From positions 98,853,437 to 98,917,436 of the forward strand of contig NC_068937.1 in assembly GCF_016801865.2 (NCBI RefSeq): a DNA stretch of 64,000 nucleotides. Reading direction: 5' to 3'. Position numbers and translations under genes: made by a program. This document shows, piece after piece, positions 49,983 to 61,010 of the stretch (positions are counted from its first letter, which is position 1; each line of letters begins with the position of its first letter). This DNA is from Culex pipiens pallens (taxonomy: Eukaryota > Arthropoda > Insecta > Diptera > Culicidae). The notes under the pieces are model-generated. The model searched no databases. It saw only the letters and a program-made list of their open reading frames with translations, and was not told where the DNA came from.

Positions 49983-51190
49983 AATCTAAAAATCTAAAAA
50001 TCTAAAAATCTAAAAATCTAAAAATCTAAAAATCTAAAAATCTAAAAATCTAAAAATCTAAATATCTAAAAATCTAAAAATCTAAAAATCTAAAAATCTA
50101 AAAATCTAAAAATCTAAAAATCTAAAAATCTAAAAATCTAAAAATCTAAAAATCTAAAAATCTAAAAATCTAAAAATCTAAAAATCTAAAAATCTAAAAA
50201 TCTAAAAATCTAAAAATCTAAAAATCTAAAAATCTAAAAATCTAAAAATCTAAAAATCTAAAAATCTAAAAATCTAAAAATCTAAAAATCTAAAAATCTA
50301 AAAATCTAAAAATCTAAAAATTTAAAAATCTAAAAATCTAAAAATCTAAAAATCTAAAAATCTAAAAATTTAAAAATCTAAAAATCTAAAAATCTAAAAA
50401 TCTAAAAATCTAAAAATCTAAAAATCTAAAAATCTAAAAATCTAAAAATCTAAAAATCTAAAAATCTAAAAATCTAAAAATCTAAAAATCTAGAAATCTA
50501 AAAATCTAAAAATCTAAAAATCTAAAAATCTAAAAATCTAAAAATCTAAAAATCTAAAAATCTAAAAATCTAAAAATCTAAAAATCTAAAAATCTAAAAA
50601 TCTAAAAATCTAAAAATCTAAAAATCTAAAAATCTAAAAATCTAAAAATCTAAAAATCTAAAAATCTAAAAATCTAAAAATCTAAAAATCTAAAAATCTA
50701 AAAATCTAAAACTCTAAAAATCTAAAAATCTAAAAATCTAAAAATCTAAAAATCTAAAAATCTAAAAATCTAAAAATCTAAAAATCTAAAAATCTAAAAA
50801 TCTAAAAATCTAAAAATCTAAAAATCTAAAAATCTAAAAATCTAAAAATCTAAAAATCTAAAAATCTAAAAATCTAAAAATCTAAAAATCTAAAAATCTA
50901 AAAATCTAAAAATCTAAAAATCTAAAAATCTAAAAATCTAAAAATCTAAAAATCTAAAAATCTAAAAATCTAAAAATCTAAAAATCTAAAAATCTAAAAA
51001 TCTAAAAATCTAAAAATCTAAAAATCTAAAAATTTAAAAATCTAAAAATCTAAAAATCTAAAAATCTAAAAATCTAAAAATCTAAAAATCTGAAAATCTG
51101 AAAATCTTAAAATCTAAAAATCTAAAAATCTAAAAATCTAAAAATCTAAAAATCTTAAAACCTCAAAAATCTTAAAATCTAAAAATCTAA
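49983..51190. repeat. (AAAATCTA)n octanucleotide array
   Basis: About 150 copies of the 8-bp unit AAAATCTA. Interruptions are rare in the body (AATTTAAA near 50319 and 50367, CTAGAAATC near 50491, AACTCTAAA near 50709). The array degrades at the right end (TCTGAAAATCTGAAAATCTT from about 51089). Nothing coding. Confidence 0.97.
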
Positions 51191-51432
51191 AAAAAACAAG
51201 CGTAAATAAAGTTGAAAGAATAATTAGAATATTGAAAAATATAAAATTAAAAAAAATGGACCGAAATTCAAGGAATTTAGAAAATTTATTTAATTTCAAA
51301 GAAATGAAAACAGTTAAAGAATTATTCAAACAGAAAAAAACTGTTATTAAAAAATCACGACGTTAAAATATAATAAATTAAAAAAGAATTAAGAAAGTCG
51401 ATAAAATTTAAGAAATTTAGAAAACATTGTTA

Positions 51433-51808
51433 CAGTCCAGACTCGATTATCCGATGTCTCGATTATCCGAAGTTCGATTATCCGAAGGTTTGTATGGGAC
51501 TTAGGATTATGGAATCACGAACATTTTTTCATTTTCTTGTTTTTAACATAAAATTTGAGTTGTACGACCCCATTTAAGTCAAATTTTAGCTGTCGATTGC
51601 CTTTAAAAAAATAAAATGCATTTTTTCAATATTACATCACCGCCATTTTGGCCGCCATCTTGGATTTAAAAATTCTATATAATTTTAGCGTAGTTTAGGG
51701 GTCAAACCTATGCTCAACAATCAAAAATTAGACAACGAAATTTTTTTTCCGATTCGATTATCCGAAGTGAAATTTTTCCGAGGCTTTCGGATAATCAAGT
51801 CTGGACTG
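51433..51808 (+). mobile_element. TA-type MITE, complete copy
   Basis: A 376-bp element with ends CAGTCCAGACTCGATTATCC and GATAATCAAGTCTGGACTG. It is preceded by TA and followed by TG, probably a mutated TA. The left end has three tandem TCGATTATCCGA words. It contains CACCGCCATTTTGGCCGCCA, shared with the 36165-36445 copy. Ends and duplication suggest a pogo/Tc1-mariner MITE. Confidence 0.85.
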
Positions 51809-52550
51809 TGCTTAAGAAATTCTAGAAATTAAAAAATATCAACCAATTCATTTTTTTTTAAACCTGATGATAATAAAAAAAAATAAGGGTGTTTTATGAA
51901 ATTACAGAGTTTTCTGCTTAGAGCTAAACAGTTTTGAAATTAGTACAAACAAAAAACTTTAAAAAACTAAAAAATATTAAAAAATCACGAAAATAAAAAA
52001 AGTTTCGTAACGAATTAAAATTCAAGAAAATTAAAGAGTATCAAGTAATTTCAGAAATTTTTAATTTTTTTTGAATTTTTGTAAATTAAATAATATCTTT
52101 AAATACAAAAACATTACAAAACTAAGAAAATATATAATTTTAACAAGAGTAGCAAACTTAAACTATCTTAAACCTTATTTAGTGTTTATAAGAATTTAAC
52201 AGTTCTGCTCCAGGATGTTACATTTGCAATTCAGAGATTTGGAGAACCTTTCAACTGAGATCAATTCATAAGCCTTTACAGGGAGTGTACATATTTCTAA
52301 GTATAGATTTAGCTAGGGAAAATAAATTTTGAGAAAATTCTTAAAAATCAAGAAAATGTTTAAGAATTTGCAGAGATTTAAGCTCGAAGCAAGACAGTGT
52401 TAAAACTAAAACAAACAACAACAACTCTAATAACTTTCGAAACACCCCAGTTAAGTAGTAAACGGTACACGTCAAGGGGAAGGGGGAATCTTTTTACAAA
52501 GTTGTAGTATTACGGATCGAAATGTAAAACAATTATGTAGTGTAAGGGTG
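51809..52550. other. AT-rich intergenic sequence
   Basis: No supported gene or named repeat; many A-rich runs. Confidence 0.5.
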
Positions 52551-53215
52551 GGCATTTTTTTAAATTCAAATAGCAATTGACAATCTTAACTAAAGACCAC
52601 CTGCCCCTAATTTTCCCTATATTTATATGCAAAAGAAGAAACTTCCGCTCGGCCGCCATCAACCCTGCTCGCAACATGTCTTTTATTCTTGCCAGGGATT
52701 TGAACGTCCAACGCCCCATGCGTATGCGAGAGTGCCAGGGTAAAACCGCATCAGAAGAAGAAGTCCGGCCAGTAGTGACCAGTGCATCTTTGGATGCAAT
52801 TCTGATGAGACCCCCCCCCCCCCCGCTTTCCTTATATGGTGTATGCAAGCGGAAAAGAAAAGCCACCTCCCAAAACTCCCAACCCCACAATTTTTGCCCT
52901 GATGAATTTTCTAGCTAGTCGTCTAATAGCTGCTTCTTGTGCTGTATGAGCAAACACCTCTCGTTTCTGCTGCTGTGTGTGCGGTTGGACTAATCTACGC
53001 AGGCCAGCATGAAAAACGATGCAGGCTCTTGGAGCACTCTTTGGGGGTGGTCAATTTTCCCATCCTAGCCTCTTTTTCCTGGGATGCATCTTCTAAAAGA
53101 TCCTTGAGAAGCGGTGCAAACCACACCGTCGTGTGTGCACATGAAGAGGGAAAGACTCGTTGCCAAACTGACAGGTCATGGGCGCACGGACTTTTTGAAT
53201 TAAATTGATGTTTTC
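52551..53215. other. GC-richer unassigned segment
   Basis: Overlapping frames on both strands (52577-52918 plus, 52510-52890 minus) and a C run near 52811. No domain recognised. It sits directly upstream of the hexanucleotide array. Host exon or regulatory sequence possible but unsupported. Confidence 0.3.
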
Positions 53216-53218
53216 AAT

Positions 53219-53923
53219 AACCAATCCCAATCCCAATCCCAATCCCAATCCCAATCCCAATCCCAATCCCAATCCCAATCCCAATCCCAATCCCAATCCC
53301 AATCCCAATCCCAATCCCAATCCCAATCCCAATCCCAATCCCAATCCCAATCTCAATCCCAATCCCAATCCCAATCCCAATCCCAATCCCAATCCCAATC
53401 CCAATCCCAATCCCAATCCCAATCCCAATCCCAATCCCAATCCCAATCCCAATCCCAATCCCAATCCCAATCCCAATCCCAATCCCAATCCCAATCCCAA
53501 TCCCAATCCCAATCCCAATCCCAATCCCAATCCCAATCCCAATCCCAATCCCAATCCCAATCACAATCCCAATCCCAATCCCAATCCCAATCCCAATCCC
53601 AATCCCAATCCCAATCCCAATCCCAATCCCAATCCCAATCCCAATCCCAATCCCAATCCCAATCCCAATCCCAATCCCAATCCCAATCCCAATCCCAATC
53701 CCAATCCCAATCCCAATCCCAATCCCAATCCCAATCCCAATCCCAATCCCAATCCCAATCCCAATCCCAATCCCAATCCCAATCCCAATCCCAATCCCAA
53801 TCCCAATCCCAATCCCAATCCCAATCACAATCCCAATCCCAATCCCAATCCCAATCCCAATCCCAATCCCAATCCCAATCCCAATCCCAATCCCAATCCC
53901 AATCCCAATCCCAATCCCAATCC
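53219..53923. repeat. (CCCAAT)n array
   Basis: About 117 copies of CCCAAT. Variant units: AATCTC near 53349, and AATCAC near 53561 and near 53825. The last two are exactly 264 bp (44 units) apart, so one may be a copy of the other. It creates an (Asn-Pro)n frame in the plus direction, which I regard as non-genic. Confidence 0.97.
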
Positions 53924-53924
53924 A

Positions 53925-53996
53925 GAACCTGAACCTGAACCTGAACCTGAACCTGAACCTGAACCTGAACCTGAACCTGAACCTGAACCTGAACCT
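53925..53996. repeat. (GAACCT)n array
   Basis: Twelve copies of GAACCT joined to the preceding array through CCAGAACCT. The six-base period and phase are kept, so the plus frame changes from Asn-Pro to Glu-Pro. Confidence 0.96.
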
Positions 53997-54270
53997 GACT
54001 CTGACTCTGACTCTGACTCTGACTCTGACTCTGACTCTGACTCTGACTCTGACTCTGACTCTGACTCTGACTCTGACTCTGACTCTGACTCTGACTCTGA
54101 CTCTGACTCTGACTCTGACTCTGACTCTGACTCTGACTCTGACTCTGACTCTGACTCTGACTCTGACTCTGACTCTGACTCTGACTCTGACTCTGACTCT
54201 GACTCTGACTCTGACTCTGACTCTGACTCTGACTCTGACTCTGACTCTGACTCTGACTCTGACTCTGACT
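53997..54270. repeat. (GACTCT)n array
   Basis: About 45 uninterrupted copies of GACTCT, followed by CGAATCGAAT and ATCTAATCTGATCTGATCTT, a short series of related penta- and hexamers. The plus frame reads (Asp-Ser)n. Confidence 0.97.
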
Positions 54271-54359
54271 CGAATCGAATCCCATCTCATTTAATCTAAT
54301 CTGATCTGATCTTATTCAAACTAATCCACTTTTTGTAATTTAAATCACCAACAAGTAAA

Positions 54360-55225
54360 TTAAACCGTAGAAGTACGCCACTGTCCCCGGTCCACTGCTC
54401 TGACGTCCTTCGCCGTCGTTATACCAACGGTGATGCAAAATCTGAGTGGGTGGTGTTCAGGGTGGGTGGTGCAACTGCACATGGGTAGTTTGGGAGGATG
54501 GTTTTGGCCCGATGCTAAAAAAGCTAACCAAACACATTTCCCCACTCTCTCCCCCTCCTCGCCTTAACAACCTCATCATCCTTCTTAAAAGTGCAACTCC
54601 TGACCAAGGTCCGAGCAAGAAACACAAGACCGTTGACGACGACGACGACGAAGATGCCCATCTCGACCTGGCACTTTTGCAGGATCCGGGACGTCCCCCT
54701 CCCCCCACCTCCCCTAAACCACCCAACTTTGGTTCCCTCGGAGACTGACCAAATGCGTGTGCGAGCACAGCGTTTTATGCAAGTATGTGCATCTTGCTGG
54801 GGGGAAGTTTTCTTCTGGATGTGTGCACTTCTAAAATTTGCCTCTCATATGTGCGGAAGAACTGACCACCTCACCCTGGCTTCTTTTTCCGGGGTGGGTT
54901 CACGGAGAGGACACGACAACGTCGTCGTCGGTTGGTGCCCTGTGTGTGTGTGCCATTATTCAGCCGTCCAAGCCCGTCGTTCAAAGAAAAGGAAAACCTC
55001 GCAAGGTTCCGAGAGCCCATGCGACACAGGGTTGTTTCTAAGAGAGGAACATGACCGAACTGGACGGTTCTGCGTCAGGGCTGGAGCAGGTAGGTAGATG
55101 TTGGAACACATTTTTTTGAATTAGTTTTGTTTATGCGTTGTTCTCATAAAAAACTTCAAATAAAAAATCTGTTAGTCAAACTAAGTGAATTTATTTCCTG
55201 GTATCAGACCATATCACAGACATTT
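54360..55225. other. GC-richer unassigned segment
   Basis: Frames overlap on both strands (54446-54748, 54591-55097 plus; 54457-54768 minus) with no recognised domain. It contains a (GAC/GACGAC)n trinucleotide tract near 54632-54652 and a GT run near 54941. Host sequence flanking the microsatellite, function unknown. Confidence 0.35.
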
Positions 55226-55800
55226 CCCATCAAAGCAATTCTCTGAGATTTCGGTCATTCGACTTTTTTTGATTTTTTAATCCGGCTGAAACTTTTTTGG
55301 TGCCTTCGGTATGCCCAAAGAAGCCATTTTGCATCATTAGTTTGTCCATATAATTTTTCATACAAATTTGGCAGCTGGCGATACACACATGAAAATACAA
55401 AAATCTATATCTTTTTAAGGTTTTTTTTATCGATTTGGTGACTTCGGCAAAGTTGTCACTTTTTGTCACTGAAACATGATTTGCAAAAAAACACATTTTT
55501 TTCTGAAATGACAACTTTTCAGAAATTTCCAGAATGTGCAAAAAAACTTTGACTGAGTTATGAATTTTTCAATCAATACTGATTTTTTTTAAATCGAAAT
55601 ATCGGTCGCAAAGAATTTGCAATCAAATTTTGATAAAGAGCACCATTTCTAATGTCAATATCTCAGAAACTAATGGTCCGATTTTTAATGTTAAAATTTG
55701 AAACATTCGTGAAATTTAACAAAAAAAAAATTAAAACAATACTTTCATTTTTTTAAACCAAGACTTATATTTCGAAAGGGCTTAATATTGAATGTTTGTT
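55226..55800 (+). mobile_element. Fragment of the fold-back family, single arm
   Basis: Begins GCAATTCTCTGAGATTTCGG and CCGGCTGAAACTTTTTTGG, as in the arms of 30456-32341. It carries CAAAGAAGCCATTTTGCATC and ends near the loop (AAGGGCTTAATATTGAATG). Internal deletions shorten the arm, and the opposite arm is absent. Non-coding. Confidence 0.82.
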
Positions 55801-56360
55801 TTTGTTCATCAAATCACCATTATTTAATTTAAATTTTTAGCACAAACAATTGTTTTTTTTTTCCATTTTTCAAAGAAACAAAAAAAAGAGGAAAATCATA
55901 TTTTTTGCAAAACTATGGAAAATAAGGACTTTGATATTAAATTACTTTTTGATGCACTTTTGTATCTTGAGATTGAGTTAAAACAAGCGACCTTGTTTTC
56001 AAAATTATTTTAAAAATTGTTGGCAGTTCTAGAACACCTAGATTGTTGTAGGTTGTTTGTAGCATTTTTGAAAGTATTTGTATAGAACTTTAATAAAAAT
56101 CTACGATCCATGACTTGATTTCTACAATTCTAGCAAAACATTGCAAAAGGGCCGTGGTGGGTTTTATAACAAATAGTGAATCTTGCCTACACTGGAGATT
56201 GTTATCGTTTTGCATCAAAGGGATACACTCTTTGCTTACAAACCCATGTTTCAGCACATAACGTGTATAGCCCCTTAGTGGTGTACAATGGGGTGACAAG
56301 AAAAATTGAAATTATTGTATAATCACCAGAGATATCCTCTGGCTGACCAATTTTAGGCGC
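55801..56360. other. AT-rich intergenic sequence
   Basis: No gene recognised. Confidence 0.45.
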
Positions 56361-56806
56361 CCGGGCAGACGGTAATAACAAAATTCATGCCATTTCAATA
56401 ACAAATACTGTTAAAATAACAGAAAGTGATATGGAATCTTCTTGAAAAATCCATTTTTGCATAAGGGTTTAATAACAGTTTATGTTATCATAACAAAATT
56501 TGTTATTGGTCTGATATTGGTTGCAAGCCAAAACAACTTTGGAGTAACATTTTTTGTTATGGAAGAATACCGCCAATTGTTATTGGGATGATCGGATTAG
56601 TTGTTAAAATAACAAAAAATAATAACAAAGATTTGTTCGAAGAAGAACAAAACATGTTATTAGTCTGTTATTACAATAACAATCCAATAACAAAAAAATC
56701 ATAACGGGGAATAACAAATCTTGTTATAAATAACATAAAATGTTATTGACCTAGTATATTCAAATATCAAAAAATGTTATTCCCACGTTATTTCCGTCTG
56801 CTCGGG
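56361..56806 (+). mobile_element. AATAAC-rich MITE, complete copy
   Basis: About 446 bp with ends CCGGGCAGACGGTAATAAC and GTTATTTCCGTCTGCTCGG. It is saturated with AATAAC/GTTATT words in both orientations. It provides the uninterrupted reference (GTTATCATAACAAAATTT near 56485) for the nested insertion at 46622-47036. No coding capacity. Confidence 0.86.
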
Positions 56807-57054
56807 GAAACCCATGCCACCTGTCAGAAAAATACTGAAACTTTGTTTTTCCGCATACATTTTCACGATATTTCCCATATAAACTTCAACGATAAAAACC
56901 GACCCTAAACCTTATCAACACGATTAAAAACTGGAATACAAAGTTTCAATGAATTGCTTTTATTGTACTTCAAATTAAGTTTATACACTTTATATAACAG
57001 AAAAATAAAATTAATTCAACATTTTACGCATCCAAATTTGTGATAAATATTAGA

Positions 57055-57170
57055 TGTGAGTGAGTGAATCAGCGAGTTATTAAATGAGTGAGTAAATCAG
57101 GCAGCGAGTGAGTACGCGAGCGAGTATGATAATCAGTGAGTGAGTGAGTGAGTGAGTGAGTGATAAATAA
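57055..57170. repeat. GAGT-type simple repeat
   Basis: Imperfect (GAGT)n and (GAGC)n words, then a cleaner run of GTGA units at about 57133-57163, ending just before the MITE at 57186. The interval 56807-57054 shows nothing else. Confidence 0.85.
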
Positions 57171-57185
57171 CCGATTTATAGAGTA

Positions 57186-58151
57186 CACAGCAAAAAAGTA
57201 GTAATCAAGCTACGTGTAAAAGGCGGGTGGAAATCAAATTTAGGAAATGTTTTGTAACATTACACCCAGAAACATGTAGCCCATCACACTGAAAATATGC
57301 CACACTTTTTATTCAAGTGCCCAAACACTTGAATGATTGAATAAAGTCACATCGTAGATCTAATTGGTTTGTGTTTCAATATAAATCCAAACCACTATCA
57401 AATGCAAGTGTTTGGGCGGTTGACTTTTTGGTATTTTTTAACATGTTATTTTCATTCGGGTGGCTCAAGCTTTTCAATTGTTTTACTCATGAATTTGTCC
57501 CACCGTCTTGAACTATTCAAATAAATGAGCAAAACACTTGAAAATGATCTTAAGATCCACCCAAAACAGGCACTATTCAAAGTCAACGTGATTATCCACA
57601 TGAATTTAATGTGTTTCACTAATTGATTTTTGCGCGACTTTCATCGAAGGCTAGAAGCGAGGCAAGAACCAATAGCACAAAAAACTCTCCCGTCTTCAAC
57701 TGGCCGGCCGGCGCAGTTGTAGCGTGCACGACTAGCAAGCGAGAACCTGTAAATCGCTTGTACGTACTTTTATTTTTCAACTCCATTTAAAATTCAAGTG
57801 TTTGGCTATTGACATTATTTCATGGCCAATCACCGAAATTTCAAGTGTTTTGCGATTGATATTTGAGTGCTCTGTACAGCAGGGCCAGATCATGTGTAGA
57901 ACACTTCGTTGAGCTGTGTGAGTTTTGCTCAGTGCAGTATTGGAATCCTACTTGACCGAAATATCGAGCTCATAAAAGCGTTAATCCTTTCCAGTCTTCA
58001 ATGGTCTTATGGCCGTGCGGGCTAGGGCGCCAGTGCTTTCAACTTTTTTTTTTATTATCTAGAAAAAATGAACATTCAGTGTGTAATATGACCTGCCAAT
58101 GGTGGTGTGCATGCTTTTGCAAGCGATTTGACCATCTGATTTCTTGATGTG
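57186..58151 (+). mobile_element. tRNA-Leu-like-bearing MITE, copy 3, interrupted
   Basis: Starts CACAGCAAAAAAGTAGTAAT and ends ATTTCTTGATGTG, flanked by TA on both sides (57184-57185, 58152-58153). A 648-bp element is inserted at 57287-57934. The tRNA-like centre (about 58003-58050) has lost its T-arm: TTATGGCCGTGCGGGCTAGG, GCGCCAGTG is followed directly by the T run. It is the most degraded of the three copies. Confidence 0.78.
57287..57934. mobile_element. CACTGA-ended element nested in a MITE
   Basis: Begins CACTGAAAATATGCCACAC and ends TTTTGCTCAGTG, giving short inverted ends CACTGA/TCAGTG. It is flanked by CA on both sides. Copy 1 of the host MITE reads GTAGCCCATCAGTATAGG without interruption, confirming the insertion. 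TCAAGTGTTTGG-type words recur inside in both orientations. No open frame of note. Confidence 0.8.
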
Positions 58152-58153
58152 TA

Positions 58154-58560
58154 AATGAATTTGTGCTAGTGGGTGAGTTTGTTAGTGCGATTTTTTTTAT
58201 ATATTTATGTCACTTTTTCTTTTCAAACTCTTTTTTTAAATTTTGATATTTAGCTAATGTTTGCAAACTTTTGTACTTGAACATTTACTTTTAGCCTCAT
58301 TTAAAAGAAAAATATTTCACATGACTTAGGAAGGAGTTTTTGAACTTTGATCTGAGAGATAACCTGTATTAAATTTTATTCTGTTTATAATTTGAATTTT
58401 GAGCTCTGGGATATTCTTTTTCTACTCACACAGATGTGGTTCCGATTACTCGTGAAGGATGCAAACCCCATCTATTTTTTTTTGCTTGCTCTATAACTTT
58501 GCAGAAGATTTCAATACTCATAAAATTGTCCTACATAGTTTAAACACACGTAATTTTAAC
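58154..58560. other. AT-rich intergenic sequence
   Basis: No supported gene. A 61-codon frame starting at 58459 has no recognised features. Confidence 0.45.
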
Positions 58561-59027
58561 CTTCCTACGGTATTGGGGTCCTTTTCGGCCTTTTTGAAAA
58601 TTAAATTTGCCATAACTTTTGCTATATACATGCTAGAGCCTTGAAATTTGTTGCCATCAAATTTATAGTATAAATACACATTTCACAAAACAAATAAACC
58701 TAGGACGACCCCTAGGGGAGCGTCCATAACAAAAGTAACTTTAAACAATTAGGATGCTCCTGGTACTTTGACCACAAATATTAATATCAGGGCCAGGTGA
58801 CCTACCAGTTCCGGAAATCCGGAACATCCGAAAAGTTCATGTTTTACTGTTTTTCACGTATATGTGATACCAATATTCTCATGACAGTTGAAATTGATCC
58901 ATAAAACTTACTAAAAACACAATATACGATTGCCAGAACCACTCTGGAGTGTTAGTGGCCACTTCCGGGTAACCTGGAACCGGTTCCCGGGTACCCGATG
59001 AACGGTCAACTTGATTTTTTTTTGTTG

Positions 59028-59303
59028 AAAACCCATCATGTTGCATATCAAACTTCATGGAATTGAAAGATGTGTCCATCTTCGGTAATGCCGTTGTTCG
59101 CTGATCCATTCTGGCCAATTTGGAATCGGTTACCGGTGGCCCCTTGGGGACACAGGGTTTCCATAATATTCCAGAAGTGTCTCCAAGGGGCCACCGGTAA
59201 CCGATTCCAAATTGGCCAGAATGGATCAGCGAACAACGGCATTACCGAAGATGGACACATCTTTCAATTCCATGAAGTTTGATATATCGGATGATAGGGT
59301 TTA
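59028..59303. repeat. Hairpin repeat with 109-bp arms
   Basis: The arms 59045-59153 and 59177-59285 are almost exact inverted copies (one G-T mismatch seen at 59148/59182), with a 23-base loop. A weaker match extends about 17 bases further out on each side. Both strands therefore encode the same apparent peptide, which is an artefact. The left flank 58560-59027 carries GGAACCGGTTCC-like words, suggesting a larger fold-back element truncated by the LINE insertion. Confidence 0.85.
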
Positions 59304-59307
59304 TCTC

Positions 59308-60600
59308 TTTTTTTTTTTTTTTTTTTTTTTTTAATACCGAATTTCGCACTTCACAGCATTGCTTGCCGGAAACATTCACCTACCCTTATAAAAAGTTAGG
59401 CTCAGTCGTGGGATTTACTGCGGGTGCAATTCTAATAGGCAGATCCCAGTGAGCTAAGCTCTTTTAAGGGATAGTTTGCCTTTAAGACTACACTTAAACT
59501 ATTAAACATATAACTAGTGTGATGGCGGATTTGTTGTGATGTTGGGTTGCGATCGGTGATCGACCGCTGGCGGTGGGCGGTGGGCGGTTGGCGGTGGGCG
59601 GCTTGCGGTGGGCGATGGGCGGCTTGCGGTGGGTGGCGGCGGGTGCGCGGTGGTGGAAACGAGAAAGCATATATTTATTTTAGTGTGAGCTTCTTGGAAG
59701 GTAGTGTAACACTTTTGATTTGAAGAGCGCGCGTAAGGATTTTTTAAATTGGATCAGCGTGGGTGATGCTTTACAGGGTGGTGGGAGGTCGTTGTACAGC
59801 TTACTTCCGATGTGTGCAATCTTCTTTCGGGCAAATTCTGTTCGAGCTCTGACCAGGTAGAAGTGACCAGCTTGTCTGCTGGAACGGCCTGTGTGCATCC
59901 TTTGCAATACCAGGCTGATGTCAGGAGAGTTAATGTTTTTCCGAATGTGCATTAGCATTTGGAACTCGTGCATTGCTCGAACGAGGAGTATGGAATCGTT
60001 TGGGTCATTGTGCAACAGACGGGTGGGATAGAGGTAAGGTTTGCGGAGCACAATTTTGAGACATCTGTTTTGGATAACTTGCAATTTTTGAAGACACGAC
60101 TCTTGGGCATGTCCCCAGTTGGCGATGAGGTATTGCAATCTAGAGTGGATCATTGCAAAGTACAGCTTTTTCAGTGCAGACGTCGGCAGGAACGATGAGG
60201 TTTTCCGAAGTATTCCGCAAAATGAAGACAGCTTCCGCTTCAGTAGATCCACATGTGCTGACCAGCTCATCGTGCTGTCCAGCGTTAGACCGAGGAATTC
60301 GAAGCTAAATACTTCCTCGACTACTCGGTTGCAGACTACAACAGGATCATGCACAGAGATGGGAATCCAGGGCGAGTGGATCAGCATAAACTTGGTTTTT
60401 GTTAGGTTCATTGACAGAAGGTTGGTGCAGAAGTAGTCATTCAGTTGCTCAAGGTCCACTTTAATCCTGTGCTGCAAAGACTCGACTACTGCAGCATGCT
60501 TTCTGTAGTAAACAAAGCTTTTTTTTTGGAAAATGTCGTCAAACGACCAACCACTGCAAATTTCCAAACCAGACTGAAGACCCCCGAGCATTTCACGATC
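59308..60600 (-). mobile_element. Non-LTR retrotransposon, 5'-truncated
   Basis: On the minus strand, a reverse-transcriptase-type frame is followed by about 350 bp of 3' untranslated sequence. A 25-base poly(A) tail closes it (T run at 59308-59332). The 3' sequence includes a minisatellite of GCGGTGGGCG-like units (59570-59650). The 5' boundary is uncertain; it lies near 60560-60600, where similarity to known reverse-transcriptase layout stops. Target duplication not identified. Confidence 0.72.
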
Positions 60601-60669
60601 ATTCCAAGAGCGCACACACACACGCGCAACCGACCCGACGCTCATCGCCTGCGCCCAACGTGCAAGCAT
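59680..60669 (-). pseudogene. Reverse-transcriptase C-terminal fragment
   Basis: A frame of up to 329 residues. From about residue 78 it has the layout seen after the catalytic motif in Jockey/CR1/L2-type non-LTR reverse transcriptases: LEQLNDYFCTNLLSMNLTKT, KFMLI, FLGLTLDSTMSWSAHV, a thumb-like SALKKLYFAMIHSRLQYLI, LQVIQNRCLKIVL and a terminal LYNDLP...FKKSL. The catalytic (F/Y)ADD motif and everything upstream (palm, fingers, endonuclease) are missing. The first 70 or so residues do not resemble a reverse transcriptase and probably come from adjoining DNA. Not functional. Confidence 0.78.
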
Positions 60670-61010
60670 CGCAGCAATCGATGACTTCGGTCGTTGGCGC
60701 TCTCTCTCATTTCATTCACATCGCTTTGCGTTGCGCAGACAGACAAGCTCAACTTGGTCGACGCACGCACACTAGTACGGTCACTCACGTGTTGCTGTCC
60801 TTTTTCGTGTGCGTCGCCGTTGCATCTCAGCAAACAACAACAGTCGAATTTCGACTCCAACATTTCAATTGGCCAAATATAATTTGAAGCATATTTTTCC
60901 GAAGAATAATAGAATCGCTAATATAATTTTGCATAATATTGCATTTCCTCGTCTTATTCTCTACATTCGCCCCCTTCTCTACTCTTTTCTGTTTCTTTTA
61001 ACCCTTTGAC
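60601..61010. other. GC-richer segment upstream of the LINE fragment
   Basis: Contains CACACACACGCGC and many CG dinucleotides, then CAAACAACAACAGTCGAATT near 60828. It may be the 5' untranslated part of the same LINE joined by an internal deletion, or independent host DNA. Frames here (60642-60887, both strands) have no recognised domain. Confidence 0.35.

Noticed and set aside
53205..54299. 364-codon gene encoding Asn-Pro, Glu-Pro and Asp-Ser repeats
   Set aside because: All frames on both strands are open or nearly so because the unit is a stop-free hexamer. There is no unique coding sequence on either side.
59048..59282. Two small genes on opposite strands with the same protein start
   Set aside because: They are the two arms of one hairpin, so identical peptides on both strands are unavoidable.
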